This document shows positions 1 to 4,654 of a stretch of 5,236 nt of DNA, piece by piece (the stretch's first letter is position 1; each line of letters starts with the position of its first letter). The notes beneath the pieces were generated by a model. That model did not search any database, was not told the origin of the DNA, and worked only from the letters and a program-made list of their open reading frames with translations. Source of the stretch: Oscillospiraceae bacterium (GTDB taxonomy: Bacteria; Bacillota_A; Clostridia; Oscillospirales; JAAYXM01); contig JAFQVE010000325.1 in the NCBI GenBank assembly GCA_017408185.1, positions 1 to 5,236 on the forward strand. The letters are read 5' to 3'. The position numbers and the translations under genes were made by a program.

Positions 1-231
1 ATATACACTTCCACCGAAAATAATATAGCTTTTTACAGTTGCCGTGCCTTCAGAAAGGGCTGTAAACTCATCGCCGGCAGCCGACTGTAAAAGCACAGCC
101 TCTCCATCCTCCAAAAGCATATGGTAAACATAAGCATCAGAAGCACCGTCACTTCCCGTCTCTGCCAAAGAAACGCTTGTGCTTTCACCGGGAGCGATGT
201 TAGCCTCCGGGAAAGTGACAACCGCTGGAGA
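1..231 (-). other. Second Big_2-like (bacterial Ig-like) domain, cut by window edge
   Basis: Residues about 580-656 of the second secreted protein. The segment reads V-V-T-F-P-E-A-N-I-A-P-G-E-S near its start and has A-L-S-E-G-T-A-T-V-K at 638-646, the hallmark strand of Big_2-type domains. The final strand is beyond base 1. The match is by motif only and the N-terminal boundary is approximate. Confidence 0.6.
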
Positions 232-1968
232 AGCAGCAGGGCTTCCCGTGAAATAAATACCTTCAATCTCCAAGCGATATTTATTCGGCTCAGGAGCCTT
301 CTTACTCAAGCAGGTTTTTACTATCATAAGATACTCGGCATAACCGTTTGAATAGTCAAGAGAGTCATCCGCAACAAACTCACCGATGTTCTTTAACCTT
401 ACGGTTTCTTTCGTAGTGCTGTATAAATCCGCCTCTGCAACGAAATTTTCATCTGTTGTGTAGGTATCGATATTTGCCCTTACCGATGAGAAATTCATTG
501 TGTTTTCATACGGCAGCATATAGATTTCCGCACGACCTGCAATCTTTTGTACTGCACCCGATAAATCTATGTTGTATTTTCCTGCTGCAGGAATCTTTAC
601 CTTAAACGCAACCCAGTCTCCTATTAATCCGCAAAGCTCCATACCTGTAGAGTACTGGGTGAAATACTTTCTGCCCGGTCTGCCTCTGGCGACTGCCGAA
701 ACCATGCCCCACGGTCTGACTTTTCCGTAATCAAGGTATGCATAACTGTTAAACTCTTCCTCTGTTATGTCTCTGCCGGCTGTTGTGTCGTCAACAGTTA
801 TTCCCTGATTTACGGTCATATCGGAATGTCCTTTTATTGTGAACATATACGCCTGATTTGCATTTGCCCAACGGTTTTCAGCTATGACATCAACTGTTTT
901 TTCCTTCGAAACAGAAACGCCGTCAAGCGTTCCGGTAACCTTTACCGTCGCAGTTCCTTCAGCAATTGCGTATATATTACCGTCGGTTCCTGCAAGCAAA
1001 GCACCGTCCGGATTTCCGTTTTCTGCAATTTCAACGGTAACAATACCAAGGGTTCCATCTGTTTCCTCATCACCGCTGAACCATTTCACTTTCGGCGCAA
1101 GCTTTTCACCGACATAGGTGTTTTCACCGAAGGAAGCCTCTATGTCCGTAAGAGCTTTCTTAGCCGGCACTTCATTCAACGTGAGTGAGTTTATATACAC
1201 CTCACCTGCTTCATTCGTAACGAGAAGAATCACATACACACCTGCATCGAGCGTAAGACTCTTTGATGATGCTCCGCTTACATCATTCGTTGCTTCAGTT
1301 TCAGCGTACAAATCCGCATTACCAATAACCTTATAATCATCAGCATTCAGATTATCGGCAAAAACAAATTTTTCAAAGTTTTGCGCGTTTTTTCTTACAC
1401 ATCCGACTATAGCATCACTGTCATCTTTCACAGCCTCGAATGTGCCATAGACAGAACTGTCACCAAACACATCTACAAGATTAGCGTTACTGCAATTACC
1501 AACGCTTACCTTTGTGTTCTCCGGAAACAGATATATGTCCAAATCCGAAGTTGCCTTGTTGCACTGCAATGCCTTCACAGCTGCTGTATAGTCTCCGTTT
1601 TCAGGAACTTCCACTTTGAATGCAACCCATTCGCCTTTTGTGCCCGCAACAGCGCGTACTCCCGATTTATGATTCCCCACCACAAAATTACGCCTGGGAT
1701 CAGTTGCGGCTGCCGCATTATTGCTTGCAGGGGTAACAAAGCTTGAGCCGAGGTATGCCCATTCAGTGTTTGTAAGAGCAGGTGTAGTAAACGAGCTGTT
1801 AGCTGATTTTATGCTTCTCACTCCGGTTTCCGGATGTCCGCGTTCAATCCAGCTGCCATTCCCAAACGAATACGTGTATGAAGCTAACGCCTCATCACCT
1901 GCCGATACCGCCGGTAAAAGCGATATAACCATTGCAATCGCAAGAAAAAACGATAATATTTTTTTCAT
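1..1968 (-). CDS. Secreted modular protein with two [novel module + Big_2-like Ig domain] units; C-terminus beyond window
   Basis: The frame is open from an ATG at 1968 to base 1, giving 656 residues with no stop, so the gene continues outside the window. The start is supported by AAGGAGG five bases upstream and by an immediate signal peptide: Lys2-Lys3, a hydrophobic core through about residue 20, and V-S-A at 21-23 as likely cleavage site. The mature protein has two similar halves. Residues about 31-265 and 372-575 are copies of one unrecognised module, each with an aromatic-rich entry strand (Y-x-Y-x-F or A-Y-M-F), a WAYLG or YAYLD motif, and a core W-V-A-F-K-V-x-[VI]-P. Each copy is followed by a Big_2-like domain (about 270-362 and 580 onward), recognised by E-G-T-A-T-V-K. 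No catalytic motif, LPXTG or S-layer homology domain is seen, though an anchor could lie in the missing part. It follows the 620-residue secreted gene by 71 bases in the same direction, probably in one operon. Inferred role: extracellular binding or adhesion; substrate unknown. Confidence 0.88.
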   Translation of the reverse strand, partial: MKKILSFFLAIAMVISLLPAVSAGDEALASYTYSFGNGSWIERGHPETGVRSIKSANSSFTTPALTNTEWAYLGSSFVTPASNNAAAATDPRRNFVVGNHKSGVRAVAGTKGEWVAFKVEVPENGDYTAAVKALQCNKATSDLDIYLFPENTKVSVGNCSNANLVDVFGDSSVYGTFEAVKDDSDAIVGCVRKNAQNFEKFVFADNLNADDYKVIGNADLYAETEATNDVSGASSKSLTLDAGVYVILLVTNEAGEVYINSLTLNEVPAKKALTDIEASFGENTYVGEKLAPKVKWFSGDEETDGTLGIVTVEIAENGNPDGALLAGTDGNIYAIAEGTATVKVTGTLDGVSVSKEKTVDVIAENRWANANQAYMFTIKGHSDMTVNQGITVDDTTAGRDITEEEFNSYAYLDYGKVRPWGMVSAVARGRPGRKYFTQYSTGMELCGLIGDWVAFKVKIPAAGKYNIDLSGAVQKIAGRAEIYMLPYENTMNFSSVRANIDTYTTDENFVAEADLYSTTKETVRLKNIGEFVADDSLDYSNGYAEYLMIVKTCLSKKAPEPNKYRLEIEGIYFTGSPAASPAVVTFPEANIAPGESTSVSLAETGSDGASDAYVYHMLLEDGEAVLLQSAAGDEFTALSEGTATVKSYIIFGGSVY
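244..855 (-). repeat. Protein module, copy 2 of the second secreted protein
   Basis: Residues about 372-575. Shared landmarks with the other two copies are an entry strand A-Y-M-F (373-376), Y-A-Y-L-D (409-413), G-D-W-V-A-F-K-V-K-I-P (450-460), A-G-K-Y immediately after, and E-I-Y-M-L-P (481-486). A-D-L-Y followed by S-T-T-K-E (513-521) matches A-D-L-Y-A-E-T-E-A of copy 1. The segment ends in a strand that corresponds to the I-x-S-L-T-L ending of the other copies (here I-E-G-I-Y-F). It is the most diverged of the three. The similarity is at protein level; boundaries are approximate. Confidence 0.65.
883..1161 (-). other. First Big_2-like (bacterial Ig-like) domain
   Basis: Residues about 270-362 of the second secreted protein. 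The segment has the Big_2 pattern: Y-V-G-E-K-L near the start, V-K-W-F-S-G in the middle (294-299), then D-G-N-I-Y-A-I-A-E-G-T-A-T-V-K-V-T-G (329-346) and a closing T-V-D-V-I strand. Its length of about 93 residues suits one such domain. These domains usually act as spacers or adhesive units on extracellular proteins. Confidence 0.72.
1174..1878 (-). repeat. Protein module, copy 1 of the second secreted protein
   Basis: Residues about 31-265. It begins with the entry strand Y-T-Y-S-F and contains W-A-Y-L-G (70-74), G-E-W-V-A-F-K-V-E-V-P-E-N-G-D-Y (112-127), L-D-I-Y-L-F-P (143-149), V-F-G-D-S-S-V-Y-G-T-F (167-177), V-Y-V-I-L-L-V (244-250) and I-N-S-L-T-L (259-264). Nearly every one of these has a counterpart in the same order in the 620-residue protein. 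The W-V-A-F-K-V-x-V-P-x-x-G-x-Y core resembles CBM6/galactose-binding-type beta-sandwiches, but I cannot assign a family. Confidence 0.75.
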
Positions 1969-1989
1969 AGGAGCCTCCTTCTATCCTAT
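1967..1989 (-). promoter_or_regulatory. Ribosome binding site presented in a stem-loop at the start of the second secreted gene
   Basis: In the mRNA sense a perfect 6-base inverted repeat (ATAGGA ... TCCTAT) encloses an 11-base loop that contains AAGGAGG, and the first two bases of the ATG start codon form the end of the stem. The Shine-Dalgarno sequence is very strong and fixes the start at 1968. The inverted repeat is directly visible. That it folds and affects translation is inference, and a 6-base stem is only moderately stable. Confidence 0.5.
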
Positions 1990-1990
1990 A

Positions 1991-2025
1991 CGAGGGACAT
2001 AAGACCGGAAAGTCCCTGTCCCTCG
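1991..2025 (-). promoter_or_regulatory. Intergenic stem-loop between the two secreted-protein genes
   Basis: CGAGGGACA at one end pairs perfectly with TGTCCCTCG at the other (9 base pairs). On the transcribed strand the stem can extend past a bulged A by GGGAC/GTCTT, including two G-U pairs, leaving a 6-base loop. It begins 14 bases after the stop codon of the 620-residue gene and ends one base before the ribosome-binding-site hairpin of the next gene. No U-run follows on the minus strand, so a classic intrinsic terminator is unlikely. A transcript-stabilising or processing element within an operon fits better, with partial termination as the alternative. Confidence 0.6.
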
Positions 2026-2039
2026 CTGAAGAGTTTTTA

Positions 2040-3902
2040 TTATTGTGCCGAAGTTGCCAATGCCGCTGTGTAGATAACATAAAGCTTGTTATCAGTTCCA
2101 CGATAGATGAGATATCCGCGGGCATAATCCGAGCTTCCCTTTGCATTCGGCTTTGCGCAGAACTGACCGTGACCGTCATCCACGTTTTCATCAACGCCGT
2201 TTCTCTGTGATGCGGCTTTTGAGCCGTCCGTTGAGCCGATGTGTATTTCTGCAGTGCTTCCGAAAAGGATGCCGGCTTCGACGATTTCAGATGCATTACC
2301 CTTGTCATATTCTATCATGTATGCACCGTCGACAGGTGTGGAATCAAGAACTACAAGCGGATTTTTCTCAATCGCTTCTGTGCCGAAGGTAATTGTCTCA
2401 GCACCATTCCACTGATAGTAGGTGTATTCCGAGCCGTAAGCAACCGTTATGTCATCGCGTTTCCAATATTTCGCGCTGTCATCGCTATTGAAAATTGATT
2501 TACCAAAATCACCGTAGTTATACTGTGCTATTGCGCGGGTGATACCTTCCGCAACAATATCGCCTTCAAGAAGCTGTGTTTCTTCATCAATCCACCAACC
2601 GTTAAGGCTTCCACCAACAACGCCATATCCGCTCGTCGGAAGAACTGCCTTGCCATTTGTTGCTGTTATTGTATCTACATATGCACCGTTTTCATCCCAG
2701 AACTCAACTGCATGGGTTGCCGTTTCCTCCGGTGTTGTATAAACCGGTGTGAGGTATGTCGGAGACATGATGTAGAACTCGTATTCAGGATCGCTTGATA
2801 CCCATACACCGCTGTCTTTCGTTCCGCGCACCCAGCCTGCGAAGTCTTCTGTATCGGTTACCTTTACCGTTACACTACTTGCAACCGGAATCTGCACAGT
2901 ATTGTTTGCACTGATGCTTGTGTAAGTGCCATTGCCAATCTTATACCGAACATTTGCCCCTGCTGCGAATGCGATGTTGCCGGAAAGTTCTACCGGGGTA
3001 TCTTCTTCGGGTTGCTCTGCTTCAGGTTCAGCGGTGAGCGTAAGGGATTCAATGTTTATTGCTTTAGAATCCACCATATTACAAAGCAGAAGTATGTATT
3101 CCGTGTCCCCCTCAAGCTCAATCGCTTGTGCGTTCGTCAACTCAGCATTTGCGCTTTCTGCCTTAGTCGCTGATTTACTATTATTGGCATTAATAGAAAC
3201 AGCTTTACACTTTTTCTTGGCATCTTCAGAAATTCCAAGTTCATTAAACTTTTTGGCATCAACACGTAAAGATTGCCCTGCTTTTATATCAAGCGTCGTA
3301 TTTGTCTCAGTGTTAATAATAAAACTTCCGTAAACCGCGCTTCCATGTGCAAAAACTTCTGATAGAGTTTGTCCATTAAAAGTGTCATTTGTTGTCACAA
3401 CTAAATCCATTGGCAAAATGTAAATATCAACGTTTGAACTGGCATTAGTTTGACAAAACGCAGTTGCATTGATAACCTTATAGTTTCCGTTTACCGGAAC
3501 CTTTATCTTAAGTGCCACCCAGTCATTTTGCTCTGCAGTCGGGGCGTGCGTTCTCAAAAAATATTTTTCACCTGAATATAACATAACAGGATAATCCGTA
3601 GACTTTTTAGATCCGCTCGCAGCATATTTTACATTTGTTCCGAGATACGCCCAGCGCTTATTAGGATCTTCATTATCGGTAGTTGCATAAGCACTATTGT
3701 ATTTTTGTTCACCAATCGCTGTCGCCACTTGATCAACAACCGTAGCTTTGGTTATCTGTTCCAGCCAATCGCTCGTTACACCTTTACCGTCTTTTGTGAA
3801 AACATACGTCACCGTTGTTGCTTCGCCGTCTGCTGCGAAGGCGGTGGGGATAAACGCCGCAATCATCGTGATTGCAAGGATAAGTGATAATAACTTTTTC
3901 AT
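2040..3902 (-). CDS. Secreted multi-domain protein with the shared module and Listeria-Bacteroides-type repeats (620 aa)
   Basis: ATG at 3902 is preceded by GGAGGAG with a 7-base spacer; TAA is at 2040-2042. A signal peptide is clear: Lys2-Lys3, hydrophobic residues 4-20, A-F-A at 21-23 before A-D. Residues about 31-290 are the module shared with the next gene (R-W-A-Y-L-G at 83-88, W-V-A-L-K-I-K-V-P-V-N-G at 128-139, V-D-I-Y-I-L-P at 158-164, I-E-S-L-T-L-T at 284-290). An acidic, proline-containing linker follows (291-303). Residues about 304-388 and 393-461 read like Listeria-Bacteroides-type beta repeats (F-A-G-W-V-R-G and P-V-Y; L-N-G-W-W and A-I-A-Q-Y). Residues about 462-613 form a terminal region with A-G-I-L-F-G, H-G-Q-F and A-R-G-Y-L-I-Y, a pattern I associate with secreted clostridial proteins but cannot name. 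No LPXTG, S-layer, dockerin or enzymatic motif is present, so it is probably released or held non-covalently. Function unknown; extracellular ligand binding is inferred. Confidence 0.92.
   Translation of the reverse strand: MKKLLSLILAITMIAAFIPTAFAADGEATTVTYVFTKDGKGVTSDWLEQITKATVVDQVATAIGEQKYNSAYATTDNEDPNKRWAYLGTNVKYAASGSKKSTDYPVMLYSGEKYFLRTHAPTAEQNDWVALKIKVPVNGNYKVINATAFCQTNASSNVDIYILPMDLVVTTNDTFNGQTLSEVFAHGSAVYGSFIINTETNTTLDIKAGQSLRVDAKKFNELGISEDAKKKCKAVSINANNSKSATKAESANAELTNAQAIELEGDTEYILLLCNMVDSKAINIESLTLTAEPEAEQPEEDTPVELSGNIAFAAGANVRYKIGNGTYTSISANNTVQIPVASSVTVKVTDTEDFAGWVRGTKDSGVWVSSDPEYEFYIMSPTYLTPVYTTPEETATHAVEFWDENGAYVDTITATNGKAVLPTSGYGVVGGSLNGWWIDEETQLLEGDIVAEGITRAIAQYNYGDFGKSIFNSDDSAKYWKRDDITVAYGSEYTYYQWNGAETITFGTEAIEKNPLVVLDSTPVDGAYMIEYDKGNASEIVEAGILFGSTAEIHIGSTDGSKAASQRNGVDENVDDGHGQFCAKPNAKGSSDYARGYLIYRGTDNKLYVIYTAALATSAQ
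2520..2726 (-). other. Listeria-Bacteroides-repeat-like domain in the 620-residue protein
   Basis: Residues about 393-461: V-E-F-W-D-E-N-G-A-Y near the start, T-A-T-N-G-K-A-V-L-P in the middle, L-N-G-W-W-I-D and a closing A-I-A-Q-Y. This follows the family pattern of a beta strand, an N-G-K/P turn, G-W and a final A-x-[WY]. The family is common in internalins and other Gram-positive surface proteins. Confidence 0.6.
2739..2993 (-). other. Diverged beta-repeat domain in the 620-residue protein
   Basis: Residues about 304-388: A-G-A-N-V-R-Y-K-I-G early, then F-A-G-W-V-R-G (354-360), a S-S-D-P-E-Y-E-F strand and Y-L-T-P-V-Y at the end. The G-W and final V-Y positions suggest a relative of the beta repeat that follows it. 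The assignment is weaker than for that repeat. Confidence 0.45.
3033..3812 (-). repeat. Protein module, copy in the 620-residue protein
   Basis: Residues about 31-290. The ordered landmarks match copy 1 of the downstream gene: V-T-Y-V-F entry, W-A-Y-L-G, W-V-A-L-K-I-K-V-P, A-F-C-Q-T-N (against A-L-Q-C-N), V-D-I-Y-I-L-P, V-F-A-H-G-S-A-V-Y-G-S-F, Y-I-L-L-L-C and I-E-S-L-T-L-T. The stretch between the V-Y-G-S-F and Y-I-L-L-L landmarks is rich in Lys, Asn and Ser and much less similar. The two proteins therefore share this region by duplication or domain shuffling. Confidence 0.75.
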
Positions 3903-3909
3903 GTTGTTT

Positions 3910-3916
3910 CTCCTCC
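3910..3916 (-). promoter_or_regulatory. Ribosome binding site of the 620-residue secreted gene
   Basis: GGAGGAG on the minus strand, 7 bases before the ATG at 3902, preceded by an A-rich stretch (3918-3930). It confirms the start; no other in-frame start nearby has a better site. Confidence 0.8.
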
Positions 3917-3930
3917 AATTTTTTTGTTTT

Positions 3931-3965
3931 CGTGAGATCCTTCGACAAAACCTCAGGATGACACG
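3931..3965. repeat. Imperfect palindromic element resembling a dispersed intergenic repeat
   Basis: On the plus strand CGTG (3931-3934) pairs with CACG (3962-3965), a 2-base internal mismatch follows, then ATCCT (3937-3941) pairs with AGGAT (3955-3959), enclosing a short TTCGAC/CCTC region with an AAAA loop. The minus-strand ends read GTCATCCTGAG and GAAGGATCT. From memory this closely resembles a short palindromic repeat found between genes in many unrelated bacterial genomes; I could not search for other copies. It lies in the presumed 5' leader of the 620-residue gene, 15 bases upstream of its ribosome binding site, where it could fold as RNA. Confidence 0.55.
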
Positions 3966-3985
3966 GACTTTATTTTATATATTAA

Positions 3986-4002
3986 ATGCCGGAAGCCGAC
4001 AT
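3986..4002 (-). terminator. Possible intrinsic terminator after the metallophosphoesterase gene
   Basis: On the minus strand ATGTCGG and CCGGCAT form a 7-base-pair stem, including one G-U pair, around a CTT loop, starting 7 bases after the stop codon and followed by TTTAATATAT. The wobble pair exists only in minus-strand RNA; plus-strand RNA would have a C-A mismatch there. The stem is short and the U-tract is interrupted by A, so termination may be partial. Confidence 0.4.
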
Positions 4003-4009
4003 ATTATTT

Positions 4010-4654
4010 TTAAAGCTTTATCGGTTCATCATAGATGATAGTGTGCTTTTCGTCAAGCTCACGGTACTTATGGCTGTGCCCGCAGTACCAATGCTTGAAT
4101 GAAACGTTTTTGTCTATGTACTTTTCAAGCTCGCCAAGTTCCGGACAGAAGGTCGCATCCGGCGGCGTCTGCTCATACTTATGGGTGAGGATATAATCAA
4201 ACTTAAAATTATTTCTTTTTATCGTTTCATATGCAAGCTTAAGCTCCGGCTCTTCCGGTTCTTCCCCCGGGTAATACAGCCCGAGCTTGTGCCAGACCTC
4301 AGAGGACTCACAGCCGCCGAATACAAAGAAGCTTTTCCCCTCGATTTCAAAAGCGTGACCGCGTTTTAAGTGAACTATATGTTCTGACAAGCGATGAACC
4401 TTGCCACCGCACCATTCCTCTTCGGGAAAGCTTTTGAGATAATCAAAATTTTCGTGGTTGCCGTCAACAATCGCAATGTTCTTTTTTATCGAAAGAAACC
4501 ATTCGGTGAAGATTTTGTTTTCCTCTTTATTTCCAAAGCAGAGGCTGACATCACCGAGAACAATGAGCAAATCGTTATCATCGGCTTTTTCTATATATTC
4601 ATTGAGCCCTTTAAAATCAAGCTTACCGTGAATATCGCTAATCAGATATATCAT
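4010..4654 (-). CDS. Calcineurin-like metallophosphoesterase, cytoplasmic (214 aa)
   Basis: Predicted two-metal phosphoesterase. The full set of family motifs is present in order: S-D-I-H-G (Asp7, His9), L-G-D (Asp35), D-G-N-H-E-N-F (Asn66, His67), I-L-T-H (His158) and G-H-S-H (His193, His195). Between them are E-E-W-C-G-G-K-V-H (79-87), H-L-K-R-G-H-A-F (95-102) and F-G-G-C-E-S-S (112-118), which mark a subfamily I know from Clostridia and their mobile elements, usually with G-G-A in place of G-G-C. There is no signal peptide or membrane segment, so it should be cytoplasmic. The ATG at 4654 overlaps the stop of the upstream PHP gene by 4 bases; its own ribosome binding site is weak (GAAGGGG about 12 bases upstream), which favours translational coupling. 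The substrate cannot be told from sequence; phosphodiesters or phosphoproteins are the usual family targets. Confidence 0.9.
   Translation of the reverse strand: MIYLISDIHGKLDFKGLNEYIEKADDNDLLIVLGDVSLCFGNKEENKIFTEWFLSIKKNIAIVDGNHENFDYLKSFPEEEWCGGKVHRLSEHIVHLKRGHAFEIEGKSFFVFGGCESSEVWHKLGLYYPGEEPEEPELKLAYETIKRNNFKFDYILTHKYEQTPPDATFCPELGELEKYIDKNVSFKHWYCGHSHKYRELDEKHTIIYDEPIKL

Noticed and set aside
121..351. Plus-strand open frame of 76 residues at the left end, and similar plus-strand frames at 826-1188, 1381-1746 and 2926-3333
   Set aside because: They lie opposite the long secreted-protein genes, lack good ribosome binding sites, and their translations look like antisense readings. The minus-strand frames have signal peptides and recognisable domains.
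1991..2025. Intergenic hairpin as a classic intrinsic terminator of the 620-residue gene
   Set aside because: The stem is strong but the following minus-strand bases are TATAGGATAG with no U-run, and the next gene's ribosome binding site starts within about 10 bases.
1895..2308. Minus-strand frame of 137 residues spanning the gap between the two secreted genes
   Set aside because: It overlaps the end of one well-supported gene and the start of the next in a different frame. It has no domain pattern and no reason to be translated.
1..3902. S-layer, dockerin or sortase-anchored cell-wall protein
   Set aside because: No LPXTG, S-layer homology or dockerin motif is visible in either secreted protein. 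The truncated one could still have such an anchor beyond base 1.
3972..3979. TATAAAAT on the minus strand upstream of the 620-residue gene as a -10 promoter box
   Set aside because: The A/T-rich string fits a -10, but no acceptable -35 hexamer is found 15-19 bases upstream; the candidates there (TGTCGG and neighbours) do not resemble TTGACA. A promoter in 3966-4009 is likely but cannot be placed.
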